From: Chiua virens | Lineage: Eukaryota; Basidiomycota; Agaricomycetes; Boletales; Boletaceae | NCBI GenBank assembly: GCA_019787685.1 | Contig: JAHNUO010000003.1 | Coordinates: forward strand, 2,294,001 to 2,358,000 | DNA length: 64,000 nucleotides | Reading direction: 5' to 3' | Shown here: positions 32,431 through 44,337 of the stretch, piece after piece | How the letters are laid out: every line of letters begins with the position of its first letter | How positions within the stretch are numbered: the stretch's first letter is position 1 | Translations under genes and position numbers: made by a program | The notes under the pieces: model-generated | Told to the model about the DNA's origin: nothing | Database searches by the model: none | Seen by the model: the letters and a program-made list of their open reading frames with translations, nothing else

Positions 32431-34962
32431 GGCTAGATTGAATCAAAACTAAGCTTATCGCCGACAACTGACTTTGAATACGACTTATCCTCAACCACTC
32501 TAATCAACGAAATTTACTTCCGCATTCACTAGTAACGCTCGTCAGACCACACGTTCATCCCTGCAAATAACACTACTACAATGGCCATCATCAGCAGTGT
32601 TATTTTATTGATTGCGTCTCGACTAAACACGTCACCTAATATTAGTGCTTTCAACGAGGCAAGTCAACGTGCTGTTCCATTGACTCGCGTATCCTGCTCA
32701 CGCGTGGAGATGCTCCTACTAGTAGGACGGGCTGCGCAATGCGCATCGACGAATCTCACCCTCTTACGACATTCAGGTGCGTTCTACACGCGCCCTCTTC
32801 ACATACTGTAACGTGACAACCATCTGGTCCCTCCATCGTCGGCCTTCAATCCAGTCACCGAAGTTACTCATCGATCTGAGGAGCGCGGGCCGACGTCCGA
32901 ATCACGAACATGCAGCGCAGGCACCGCAAGCTCGGCAAATACATACACGACCCACACAGGCACAGGAACTGTCTCCTATGGCATATCTCTCGTCGTTGGA
33001 AGATTCTGCGACCGTATACCAACGCGAGTGTGTAGAGTGATTGCGAGAGGCTTTTTTTTTTTTGCGTATCTGGGCTTGCGATCGAACTCGTTCATCGATC
33101 AAGGGCACGGGCCGATACCCGAATTTGAACGTGCAACAGAGGGACACATCCGAAGCGAGGCGAACACACGATCTAGGGACAACGCACAGGATCTGCCCTC
33201 TTCCGTGGAGTGCTGGTACGTAAGAGGAGCCATGGTATGTGTACGAAAGATGTCGACGTCGGGTATTGGCATACTAGCGAGAGGCTAGATCCACCCAGAA
33301 ATGATTTAACGGTAAGCTTTTACTTAGAAGCCTAGGCCTCAACTAGGATTCTAACTCCTCTCACTTCCGTGCTTCACTCTATCAAGAACTCAGGTAAGCT
33401 GGCATGAAACACAAAGGAACTCCGACTCATTGCTGTGGAACATAACATTGAAGGCCTTCATGATGACTTTATCTGGTGAAAATTTGTGTCTGTAACCGTT
33501 TTACTGTAGCGAGTTACCAGATAAGCACGTCATGACTTGAAATTCGTGTTTCAGGCGACATTCGATCGGTAGGTAAATAAGGAAATATGTATCAACGAGC
33601 TGTGCGACTCGTAATTGATCGTGTTTCAGGTATTCCAATAATGTCTCATGCCGCTTCGGGCAGGACTTTATCTTGTCAAACGACTCTTTGATCTCTAGGC
33701 ACTCTAGGTTTGCTTCCACCTGGATCCAATGGTTTGCCGGTGATTGGGATCTGCTTTGAGAAGATTTTGCAGCCTTGGCAGGAAATATGGTCATGTCATG
33801 TTCACCTTGTCTTGTGGGGAGTTTCTGACGACATTTTCGACCATCAGCGTGTTCCGGTAGACTTCAGGGTTTCAGTGTTTTTCTTGATCTGCGTCAAATC
33901 AAAATGGCACAGATGTGTGATGGGAGTGATTGCTTGTATGGTTGCAATGACAGCTTGAACGCAGCTTGTCCACATCATGATCACCACGGTTTACACCGAG
34001 TATTTGATGTCATCCATTTCCAGCTCTAACTGAGCTTGGCGATCAAAGTGGACGTCGAGTGCATCCCGCGACCGTCCTCAGCGTGGCGTTGCGATTCGCT
34101 TAGACCATGGCCACAAGAGGTTTTAGGCACACATACCCGTTTCCGAGCCAATGTTCGTGTACTGGCGACTCACGGTGAAGATGAACAAATGCATGACTTC
34201 GATATGGATTGACCGGCTCAACTTGAAGGTGTGCAGCAAAAGCCTGTTTAATCTCCAGATCATCATTGACTGTCAAAAACTTCGTCGTCTGTGACCTTGT
34301 ATAAAGCTTGAGAGCTACAAGCATTAATATTGTTGGTATGAATTGATTTTCCAACAAGAGCTGAGCAATCTGATTTTATGGCGAGGCCGGCCTGGCCGCC
34401 GGGACGCAGGTGGAACAGACTCACCTGGGCTCAAGGAGAAAGAAGCGAGGTGGGAATGAGCAATATTCATCGATCTTTAGTTTCCTCATGGACGAGACGG
34501 TGAATTGAGATAGGTGACTCGACTGGTACCGCCACAAGCGGTCTATTCACAGTCGGAGGTTGCGATTTGGTTGGTGAGACCATTAAGATGCATCATGCTC
34601 GATGCACCTGATTCGGGGATAGAACTGAGGTTTGAATATCATGATAACCTTTCATGGTTGTTCAAGTTGGTGGAGCGTGTATGGATGGCGGCATTGCATA
34701 TGGTAAAAAGGATGAGTGGTGGCTCAAATAGCAGGTTTAGATCGGGCGAGAAAAGGATATAGAATAAACAGCCGGCATGGTAGCGAGGTACAGGCAAAAC
34801 TCGAATGTACTGTTAGGACGTCACGGTCCGATGAGCCTGAGTCTGAACTCTCAAGTACAGGTTGATCCAGACGTGTGTTGTTGATGGAGAAATGGAGTCA
34901 GTACATGCATTCAAAGTTACATCACTTCTAAAATTCGCCATAATACCATTTCTTACCGCCAT
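32431..34962. other. No intact gene; weak P450-like relic near 33700-33790
   Basis: Only short unrelated ORFs are seen. Plus-strand positions 33700-33790 encode LPPGSNGLPVIGI, which resembles the proline-rich hinge at the start of fungal cytochrome P450s, but nothing else of a P450 follows. A poly-T run lies at about 33051-33062. Confidence 0.35.
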
Positions 34963-36577
34963 TCAAAGTTTCGCCGCATCATTCCGCGGCACCATCCGCA
35001 CAAAAGCATCATCTTCTGTATGTACAATAGCAATGCTGCGCGGATGGACTCGAAGATGGCACCAGCCAGCTGAATCCTCCCCAGCCGGGAGAATGTCATA
35101 TTTGTGGAGTAAAATGATCACAAAAACTTTGATTGCGTAGATGGCCAACCATCTTCCTTTGCACTGCAATGCCATGAACACTGCGGAATGACCGGCACTG
35201 TAAAAAAGGCATACGTACAGGTGTGCTTGCCACTGCCTAGCGAGTGGAATGAATATCCTTGCGTTGGCAGTTGTTTTCTTCGATAAGGTTGCTGTGCGAA
35301 CCGATCGACTACAAACTTCTCGGGATTCGGGAATATGTCCGCATCCATATGGACGGCGCGCACATTCATGAACACGACCTCTCCTTTCTTATCGGTATCA
35401 CCTCATCCTTGACCCCCAAGTCAAAGTCGCAATTTGCTTGCCGTATTCCACTGTGCAGTATCGTAAGCCTCAGGGTCTCCATAATCGCAGATGTTAGCAG
35501 CTGGAAGGACGGATCGTCCAGCTTGTCGGGACCAGATTCTAGGAGCGCTTCCAAGCTGCCGAACTTCTTGACCGCTGAATCGATCTCCGCACGAACTTGT
35601 GCAAAGGCGCTGGGGTCGCCGAGTAAAAACGAGAACAAAAAGAGCGTGTTGCTCAGCGTGTTCCCATGAACGCCCCATAATAAAGCGAGGATTGCCCGCG
35701 CTCCTTCAAACGGCTGGATGCCATTTTTTTCAAAAGTCTTTGCAAATCCACAGGAAAATTGGTCATCGTGGCCAGTGACTTCTTCCTGCTGTAAATATCC
35801 TTTGAGAGAGTTTAATAGCGTCGTGCGCGCTGCGTCGGATGGCCAATGCCAAAGTAATGACCCGCAAGACCGGTATGGAATGCTTTTTCCGAGTGTCCTG
35901 AAGTCTTTGTATGTTCCAGCTGGAAAGGCACTTCCGAAAAGGACAAAATTTGTCGTGTTGTAAAGAGGCTCATTGGTGAGAGAGGTCAAGGATATTGGTC
36001 CGTTACGATCCCGGAGAAAGCTCTTGATTTCGGATAGCAGGATGAGCCCGAACGCCTGGGTTGTTTGTCCTAATAGGCGCTGAGACAAACGTTTGTCGAT
36101 TAGTGGAACGAGGTCGCGCCTCATGACTTCCTGGAACATCGCATAGTTGGATATAGCTCCGGAAACGATGCGAATTGCCTCGCGGTGCATAATGTCGTTA
36201 CTGAGCAGCTGGTGAGAAGCCAAGGAGACGGAGGAAATCGCATCTCCTGAAGAGACCACTTTGACCCGCGAACCACCAAGTAACACGGTGTACACGGGAC
36301 CATAGCGTTTGCTAGATGAAACGTTGATATCTGTATCAACTGATAGGTCCCTTAGTAATCTGAAACATACCAGCAGCGAGCAAGAAATGCGCAAGGGTTC
36401 AGCACATAAAGCATCCCGTTGACACATCCTATTAACAAGCTTGGTACGTGAGGAAGACATGAGAAGATAGATCCTATGCTTGTAAGGATCATCAAAGCGT
36501 ACGAAAGAGTGCGGGTGAAAAGAGACATGCTGGTCTTTATCCGAGACGGGGCAAGACATCGAACTATTTATCCTCAA
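34963..36577 (-). pseudogene. Cytochrome P450, CYP7/8-like, apparently broken
   Basis: P450s are heme monooxygenases anchored in the ER. Visible landmarks are KRYGPVYTVLLGG, an I-helix with GVHGNT (a GNT pattern typical of CYP7/CYP8 relatives), the ExxR helix IMETLRLT, the PERF-like FPNPEKFVVDRF, and the heme loop LGSGKHTC, followed after an interruption by AGHSAVFMALQCKGRWL. Two lesions are visible. One base is missing near 35393 between EVIPIRK and the expected GEVVFMNVR. In the heme loop about 20 nt, beginning GTACGT and ending TTTTTTACAG, separate Cys from Ala-Gly, too short to be a spliceable intron. The N-terminal membrane anchor is not found with confidence; 36689-36928 carries an unassigned hydrophobic ORF. 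Probably a pseudogene. Confidence 0.75.
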
Positions 36578-37236
36578 AGAGATTTCCTGTGCTCGCCAGC
36601 ATGCTCAGAAGGTTCAATATAGGAGTCCTGGAACAAGCAAGTCACAGTTAGGGCCACCGTGCTGTCCGCGGCGTCAAGCCACGTCCACTTATGTGATAGC
36701 TCGTAATTTCCTTTGTCGTCGCAACCACACCATCAGAGTAAACCTACACGACTGAAAGTGGTAAAGATTCAAAAACCAGGACATATCGTAGAGCGCCTGA
36801 ACAGAGTCCAAGTTAGCGGCGGGTATTGCCACGTCACAATAAACTGGTGGCACCAACGGAATCAATTGAAATAGCGAGAAGAATCTCAGCATTTTCAAGA
36901 GGAATAGAGACACTGCAAGGCTTGGCAACGTAGGAACCCTTCAAGATATCAATGTACCGCGAGGTCACCGCTTGATGACGTGGCGGCGACGTGTTCTGGG
37001 TTCACTGGCTTAGTCTGGCAGGGATGTCTGAATCACCCAATGTAAGTACGTTGAATATTGCCTACCAGGCGTAACAGCGCAACCGTGACTGACCAGGTGA
37101 CAATAGAAGGCATTACAGGGTCGGACTGACTGCGCGAGCGTTGTGTACCTTCTCAATCAGCGAGCGACAAAGTCTTGGTTCACAGTACTTACTACTTATT
37201 CCTGAGAGAAGGAGTCAGAGAACTTAGTACCGCTTG
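36578..37236. other. No supported gene
   Basis: A 79-codon hydrophobic ORF on the minus strand at 36689-36928 could be a lost P450 N-terminus or a chance ORF. Nothing else is recognised. Confidence 0.35.
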
Positions 37237-37506
37237 AAGTTCGGGACCGTGACTACGACGGAACGAGTCTTGTGTGGCGCGCAGAATCATTGACACTGGT
37301 AGGAGCCGGATCACCGATCTTTTTTATTATGATGAGTCGTTGTTATACATGGTGTTATCTGCAAGTATCAATGGTCAGGTGTTCGAGTTGACGTTTACCA
37401 TTTACCAAGACGATCGGAATGATCGGTGTGTTGAAGAGTTTATGATGTGGCGCATCCGAGTGACTCGGAACTGCCCGGGTCCAGTATCATTCTCGAGCTT
37501 GCTTCA
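37237..37506 (+). repeat. Left arm of a ~270-bp long-range inverted repeat
   Basis: This arm matches the reverse complement of 43011-43275. It encodes DTGRSRITDLFYYDES and SFSSLL in a plus-strand ORF (37274-37654) whose partner ORF in the other arm keeps the same frame. The function of the encoded peptide is not recognised. Confidence 0.85.
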
Positions 37507-37654
37507 AGTGCAGCAAAAGATCCCCACGTCCACCGCACACTCATCTCATAGCCCTCCTAGCTTAAATTCAATTGCAAGGAACTCGGTCCAGCCTGAGGAT
37601 TGTTTTGTGCTGGAGCTCAAGCAATCCGAATTGGAAGCACAAACCCGGGCCTGA
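37274..37654 (+). CDS. Small protein of unknown family, paired with an inverted copy
   Basis: This ORF of 126 codons shares its first ~75 residues with the minus-strand ORF at 42927-43238. Shared blocks are DTGRS.ITDLFYYDESL.YMV, the FELTFTI stretch, and GPVSFSSLL. Length differences between the two are multiples of three, which argues that both descend from a translated ancestor. The region upstream of the ATG (from 37237) is also shared, so the true start could lie in an earlier exon. No domain is recognised. Confidence 0.4.
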   Translation: MARRIIDTGRSRITDLFYYDESLLYMVLSASINGQVFELTFTIYQDDRNDRCVEEFMMWRIRVTRNCPGPVSFSSLLQVQQKIPTSTAHSSHSPPSLNSIARNSVQPEDCFVLELKQSELEAQTRA

Positions 37655-37693
37655 ATACTACTTTGAAGTATATCGTTCACTCACTTTCGTACA

Positions 37694-38963
37694 CTACGGG
37701 ACTGATTGTAGGGACGTAAATACAATGCTGATGCGACTCTGACAACTCCGCATCAGCCCCAGCCTATGTTCCTGGAGAACAACCGCTGCCTTTACCACCG
37801 CCGACAGTGTTAACGTGTTCTTCTGCCCCGGATCTAGTGAGTCATTGACAACATCATTCGACAACCCAAAACGAGTTGTACACAGGGCTCTCCTGCCCCT
37901 TGCTCTTGCGGCTGGTATCCCCCGACCTCCGTCCGAGTCGGAATCCACCACCATGGTGTTCTGGTCAAACATCTGTGTAGGACGAACAACGGTGACTTTG
38001 TAATCAGCCGCAAGCGCTTCCCCAACAAGCACTCTGAGTTTCTCTGCGGTCGAGATAATATATGAGATGTCGCACCAAAATCTGGACGACATCTTGGATT
38101 GAGTGTCGGAAGTAGAGGCGGCATAACCAGCTGCGACGAGGATGTCCGAGAGGCCTTCTATGGCATGCGACACGAGGGTATCAGACTCGTAGGCGGGGAT
38201 ATTGGTGCTGGTGAGTGATCGCCAACCGGCCACGAACGTCGCCGATTCTGTAAGGCATCGTTGGAAAAACAGTCGATAGCGTATGAAAGTCACGGTTGAC
38301 AGCTCACCTGTTTCGCGCAGATGATTATATATCTCGTCAAGGAACGTGTCCAGTCCGTTTATCCGTCGTCCAAGAGGAAATAATTGGGTACAAATAAAAG
38401 ATGAGGTAGGCCCGAAACGCGATCGATAGGTACGAGGCCAGGTCGTGGCGTGACATTCTCTGTAAGTGATCAATCAAGGGTTGAGGGATACACTCGCAGA
38501 CGCGTTGCACAGCGGATAATTGTTCCCCGGAATCCGGAGACTTGGTGTGGGGAAGGAAATACGTGGATATGGATATTGAGATGTGCCGAATCTCCGTATT
38601 CAAGCTGTCCAGGGTACGGATGATATCCGTTTCGGCATACAGATCTGAGTCGGCAATGCAATTATAGATGGGAGGTGATTCAGGTTGATGGTCTGTGACG
38701 GCAAGCGCGATATCTTTTAGTTGGTGGTTGTACCGTTGATGAATTTCGTGGATTTGAGCTTCTGAGGCTCTGAGATGACCGCGAACGGAGACAAGTTCTC
38801 CTGATACATCAGCGACCTGGTCAATCTCTTGTCGCACAGTAGCAAGCTCGTCCGTTTTGATTGTAACTGAATGCTTCAAGTGGCCGAGTTCATCCAAGCG
38901 AGCGGCGATTTTGTGGTCCCGGAGTTGAGATAACCGCTCCTCATAATGATTCCGGAGGTCCAT
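37694..38963 (-). CDS. Coiled-coil protein of a basidiomycete-conserved family, one frame break
   Basis: The N-terminal part (38963 downward) is helical and heptad-like (MDLRNHYEERLSQLRDHKIA, LATVRQEIDQVADVS). A more conserved block follows, MSRHDLASYLSIAFRAYL, then after a one-base frame slip near 38360 INGLDTFLDEIYNHLRETGEL, TESATFVAGWRSLT, VTVVRPTQMFD and ALCTTRFGLSND. From memory, this order occurs in widespread uncharacterised Agaricomycete proteins with coiled coils; no enzyme domain is visible. It lies directly downstream of, and on the same strand as, the WD40 gene. The slip could be a sequencing indel or real decay. Confidence 0.55.
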
Positions 38964-38993
38964 AAGCGTGCTGTGGAGATCTCGGGTGGCCTT

Positions 38994-40204
38994 TCAGGTT
39001 GTGATGAGAAACGCCGTACACCATTTTGGTACTACACTCACGCTGTCCCAATAACGAGCCGGAAGAATCTCGCACAGGTTTCGCAGCATGATAGTTTCGC
39101 CCACACACATTGCGAAGTGATGATTTGCGGATATGGCCATGGACTCGACAGTGCCAGTGTGATAGATGGATGTACGTGTTGTCACTCGCCAATGCGATGC
39201 ACCGAGAGTCTGGCGAGGAACTGCTGGTAACGAGCCATTCCAAGATCGTGCTGCCGGTGGATACGTCGAGATAGTAGATGTGGCCATCCCTTGATCCAAC
39301 AAAGAGGTGCATGCTGTCCTGATGCCAGGCGATGGATTGGTTGTGCCACGAACTAACCTGAATCTTGAAATCAAAGAGTAGATGGGCATTTTTGGTTTCG
39401 TAGATTCGGACGGACTGATGGCTAGACAAAGCAAACGCTAACAGCCGTCCATTGGGCGAGAATTTTGCTGCAGCTACAGTGCCCGTCTCGGTTGTCTTGC
39501 AGAAGTTGCAGCCCATCGTCGCTGGCGAGCGACCAGACTCGGACAGTCCCGTCATCCGACCCTGACACGATTTTCGTCCCGTCCAGCGACACATCGACAG
39601 CATCGGCCTCCCATTTGTGTCCTTTCAACTCTTTCACCAACTTTCGGCTTTCCGCATCAAACACCCCTGCAAACCCCCCGTACGCTCCAGTCACAATCCA
39701 CTTACTGTCTTGCGAGACCGCAATATCGTAGACCTCATCCCCCGCATCCATTGCTAATCCCACCTCCTTACCGTCATCTACCCTCCAACAGCGAATCTTT
39801 CCTTCTCTATCTCCCGCCAAGACATGTTTCCCATTGTCCATGAACACGACGGACGTTATGTGCCTTTGCCCATCGATTTCGATCACATTCACCGCGGAAA
39901 TGGTTCTCGTGAGTACTGACGTGTCTTCGATCGTCCTGAGGCCATCGACTTGGCCATCTTGGTTCGCCCTCTCTTCCTCTTCTTCAGCCATGCTTGACAC
40001 TGCACTGTCCTTGGAGTCCTTTTGGACGGCAGCGAAGGACTCATCTCCATTCAAGTTCTCCGTCAATGTTGCTTCTAACGGCTTCTCTTCACCATCTGGT
40101 TTCGATCCCTCACCCTTTTGCTCTGCCTTGCTGAATACTATGGCACACTCCTCAGTGCTAGTGCTGGCACTGCTTCCGGCGCCTTGATCATCTCGGCTCC
40201 GCAT
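38994..40204 (-). CDS. WD40-repeat protein, with frame breaks
   Basis: Starts MRSRDDQGAGSSASTSTEE at 40204. A low-complexity acidic N-terminus (to about residue 85) is followed by WD40 blades: ITSVVFMDNGKHVLAGDREG...IRCW, VYDIAVSQDSKWIVTGAYGG, AVDVSLDGTKIVSGSDDGTV, then KFSPNGRLLAFALSSHQSVR, IAWHQDSMHLFVGSRDGHIY and MAISANHHFAMCVGETIM. The change from the fourth to the fifth blade needs a one-base shift near 39490, and another frame change falls near 39170. Either these are indels or introns were missed. WD40 proteins are binding scaffolds; the partner is unknown. A degraded paralogue lies at 45840-46825. Confidence 0.7.
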
Positions 40205-42237
40205 CTTTTTCTTGTCCTTGCCACGCCTGGAACGGCAGTCATTTGGCTCTTGTGTCTCGTCAGCATAGTCCTTACGATCCTCACCTCTGTCTACTCACCT
40301 TTTTTACGTTTTAATCGCAGAAATTTCAACTTGAATTTGCGCAACATATCAGCAGATGAAAGCACGATTCCAAGAATGAACGCGTATTTATTGACTTGCA
40401 GCAACCCTTTGCCTTTTCAGTATACACGTGTCTCCTGAAGATCGTATCACCGCGTCACCTCCGCGCTTATTCCCATCGGGTTGAGATTTGCACCCCTAGG
40501 CTTCTCCTTGGGCTGCTTGGAACGTACACCGAAATATGAACTAGGTATGCATAAATCACGAAATTTTCTTGCAAATTTTTACGCAATGCCCTTCGTGTCT
40601 CCGGTGTTATGTCCGCTAATGCACCAATGCTTATACAGTGATCAGCCACAACATTTCGCGCGACGATTTCACTCCCTCAGCCCCTCGCATCGGAAGATTG
40701 TGTTGGGTCGTGCCCCACCTACTTCCTAACTTTCTACTCGTTCACAGAATCCCTCTCCCGTCTTTGTCTTCAAATTCGCTTGCAATTTTCGTGCGAACCA
40801 TGCTCGTCACTGTTTCACCGTCCAAATGCTGCACAATTAGTGGCCGAGTTCTCGTGGCATTTATTCCTTCATCTCCTTCATTGTACAGCTATTCCCAATC
40901 TCATCTCTGTAGAGTCGATTCTCTCTACCATACATATATTCGACTTCACAAGAATATGAAGTTATATACTCCGGAATTTTTTTGGGGTCTGGACGTCGAG
41001 AAGCTTGTCATGATGGCCTGTAAGCTGCTAATCATTTCCCTGAATTCTGCTGATCGACTCGAACTTGTAGACATATTTTTGTACTGCAGGTCATGCAATC
41101 GACGGCCTGAATACATTATTTCCACCCTTTCTTTTATGACTAATCTTTCATAGTCGAGTAATGACAGGTTTATTCCCTTGTCTTCCCTGATCTTGGAGAT
41201 TTGGACTTCACTTTGCTTGAATACCACATCAGATAACAGAACCTGATGTCCTTTCAAGAGCCTGAAGGGGGATATCCCCTGGTTCCGCAGCGACTCAGTT
41301 TTTGAAGTGCTCACTTGAGATCGTTGTGTACAATGTCAAAATGACGACTGTGGACGCGTCAAAGTTTTGGCCGCTCGCCCTCACGACTCGGTAGCAAGGC
41401 TGTTCCACATTTTCCGACGTCTTAAGATGTAGCATGTCCTCGAACCCCACTCTTCTGAACCGAGGTTCGACATTGAGTGACAAGTACTATAAAAAAAACT
41501 CGACTCGCCCGAGTGTTTAGTGGGCCTCTAATAGGCCACTTCTTGTTGGTTAGGATACTCAAGATCAGAATCTTGTCGTAACAAAGTACCGACTACATAT
41601 ACACCCATTCCTGAAAATTCCCCTCCTGTATGCTATTGTGCTGCAGTGAAATTCGACGCCGCCGCGAACTCAGCTGAGCTGTCAACCAAAGTATGGAGAA
41701 CATGGAACGCGTGTTGACTATTCATTCGATGCGTCGCAACGGGGGTGATGAGACCTATGAACATTGTAACTAACCCACATGTGTCAAAACAACACTATCG
41801 CCAAGGATTGGCCGCCGTGAAGATCCTACATATATTCGAACAACACGGATATGGTCGAGGATGTAACCAAACCTATCGATGCGGTGCGCCATACAATCAT
41901 CTCGGCTCTCTTCATAATTCCATGCAACCAGGTGCAAAGACCCAATAACTACCAAGCGAGGAACAATGGGACATTCGGTCCGACAAGGAAAGGGGGGATG
42001 GTTCCTCTGCATCTCTGCAGGTTTTGATTTCCAGCTTCTCCTGCGAGCGTTCAGTACAATGTAAGTTGATACGTACGATGTTAGCTAGCTCCGACTTTTC
42101 AAAGTCCTTGTCTTTTGGTGACTCGGATGCTTCTAGATCAGCGCTTTAGCAAGCAGGGTTACGCCACGTTTATAGAAGATATCCGTAGCGCAAAATGGTT
42201 TTTTTCCACCAGGAATAAAACAGCGGAAGCGTCAAGA
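40205..42237. other. No recognised gene
   Basis: Two minus-strand ORFs (40946-41314, 122 codons; 41295-41483, 62 codons) overlap slightly and might be exons of a small gene, but nothing in them is recognisable. The rest is AT-rich spacer, including the promoter side of the WD40 gene. Confidence 0.4.
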
Positions 42238-42860
42238 TTATCGCACACAAAGTGTTTGGTTCAACCACTGGCATAGCAGCGTCACTGCGAGGTGGTTGGC
42301 GAGACGAGTAACAACTTGGATCGTAAACCAGGATAATTGAACGATGAGGATCGCGATTGCTAGACCATCGATGTGACTCTTGTCCTTGATGTCGGCCTCC
42401 GTGATCGCAGGATTCACGAGTTCGTCAGCATCTAAGAGTTTCAGGAACGTTCCGGCATCGATCTCCTCAAAACCCAAGTTGTCACAGAAAACAAGGCCAC
42501 CATTTGTCACGAAATAACTGTGAGTCATTGTCTACCAGGACCACCACTTGTATCCACGTTCTAGATATGGATGATCAGCCAGCTGCATCATAGAGCTCGT
42601 TGGACAGAGAACACACTGAACATATTCCATCTCATACCTCGCCATGTCTCGTTGGGAACCGCAGAAAAAAATGTGGACGCCGGAACGAACAGGGCGTGAA
42701 ACAAACGACAAAATCGCATTACGACGACATGGTACCACTCGAAGTGAGGGAGAGGGACAAGCAGGTGTACGGCGTGCCAAATGCAGATAACCAATGTCAG
42801 GCCACAGCTAGCCAATACTCCCAGATGGCGCGCTAAGTATAGAATGGAGTGGCATCGCAA
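42238..42860 (-). pseudogene. Fragment of a fungal multi-pass membrane protein family
   Basis: The upstream part encodes a hydrophobic segment (LASCGLTLVICIWHAVHL...) and an AP-like turn before PNETWRGMR. The downstream part (ORF 42238-42528) encodes THSYFVTNGGLVFCDN, LLDADELVNPAITEADIKDK, and SHIDGLAIAILIVQLSWF, then TIQVVTRLANHLAVTLL. From memory, this order (ADIKDKS, then a Q.xWF helix, then a R..xxLxxTxLE element) belongs to an expanded uncharacterised Agaricomycete membrane-protein family. The frame is broken between the two parts, and the final helices are missing because the ORF ends soon after VTLL. It is a truncated relic. Confidence 0.6.
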
Positions 42861-43010
42861 GAGGAAACATTGACCGTCGAGTTCAACGACACGACAGAAG
42901 TAAAGTCAGACGGGCAACTTGAAAACTCATGGCTGCGATCGACCGGATGGTTGTGATAGACGTTGAACTAGTACTGGTATACTAAAAAATTGAACGTAAG
43001 CAACAAATGC

Positions 43011-43275
43011 AAGCAAGCTCGAGAATGATACTGGACCCGGGCCGTTCACTCGGATGCGCCGTATCATAAACTCAACCCACCGACAACAATTCCGATCAAA
43101 CTCTTGGCAAATGGTAAACGTTAACTCGAACACCTGATCATTGATACCCGCGGCTGACACCATGTATGTCAACGACTCATCATAATAAAAAAGATCGGTG
43201 ATCTGGCTCCTACCAGTGTCAATGACTCTGCACGCCACACAAGACTCGTTCCGTCATAGTCACGGTCCCGAACTT
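43011..43275 (-). repeat. Right arm of the long-range inverted repeat
   Basis: Reverse complement of 37237-37506, with small indels. It carries the minus-strand ORF 42927-43238 (DTGRSQITDLFYYDESL...GPVSFSSLL). The two arms are 5.5 kb apart and bracket the coiled-coil gene, the WD40 gene and a membrane-protein relic. Confidence 0.85.
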
Positions 43276-44337
43276 GAGACAATGTGGGGTTCTTTGAGCT
43301 ATCTAACGATGGTTACACAGATGTGGATACATCACCGTCACGCGTCACTCCTGAAGAAGACTTGGTTGTTTAAACGCCCGGCACACATTTGTCTCGTGTC
43401 TCGTACATTCAACCTTACTTAGGTTCATCGTCAATCGACCGCAACGCATGGACGTTCCACTCGAGTTCTCGCGTCGACCTTGATACTAGTCAAATGACGT
43501 GAAGAATAGCCTTTGTATCGTCGAAGGCCATGACGACGAGTTCCGGTTTGATGTAGTACATATGGCGAGCCATGTGTCGATAGATCTGTGCGTGCACATA
43601 ATCCTTAGTATGTCCGACGGTCGGTCTTCACTGGCAATGCGCTCATCTTTTGGTCCTTTGTCTCAGAGAGTATATGGTACGAGTACGTGACTGACTTATT
43701 GCCAATTGGTGCCCGTGCCTTTGTGCCGTGCCCTTTGCCAATTCGTGCCAATTCGTGCTTCATTCAAAAGCTGCCATTCATTGTGGTGCCCTGCCAGGAG
43801 ACGCTTTGTAGCAAGTATAATCTATGTATGTTCTGTTCAGTTATTGTTTCCCTCTCTGTACGAACGTAGCTTTCCGGTCTCTCATATGCACACATCTTTG
43901 AACATCACGATTAGATTCGTGCAGACATCTGACTGTGACCTCGGCACGTATCGCGACTTCGCATCCTCATTGCAGACTTTTCTTTGCTGAAATGCTAACT
44001 GTCCAAAAGAGGATATGGTCATGGTCTGCCCGGCCAGGTCTTGTATAGTACGCGCTGGCCCACTGGGGCCCTGAATCTCTAGGGTTCAGTTTATGGATAT
44101 GTTGAGATTCGATCGTTAGAATGTCTTGGATTTGGCTTTGACCCACTTAATGCTGACCGTAGCTTCTACGCTGACGTCAGCGGTTGATAGCAATTGTTGC
44201 CAAGTCTAGCGAAAAATAGCGTTAAATTGCTATAAAACACTAACTGACACCTTCAATTCGGTCCAGATCTGCCATAGCTCGGATCTTTGCTCCTCCTATA
44301 AGAAAAGGTATATCAACGGGTAAAGCACACGTCCTTC
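43276..44337. other. No gene; short tandem repeat
   Basis: Only short ORFs occur. Positions about 43738-43758 hold a tandem duplication of the unit ccaattcgtg. A tataag stretch near 44297 could belong to the promoter of the downstream methyltransferase gene. Confidence 0.4.

Noticed and set aside
33700..33790. P450-like hinge LPPGSNGLPVIG as a gene start
   Set aside because: No other P450 motif follows on that strand, so it is kept only as a weak relic.
41440..41475. Imperfect inverted repeat around cgaacc/ggttcg
   Set aside because: The arms are only about 6 bp, expected by chance.
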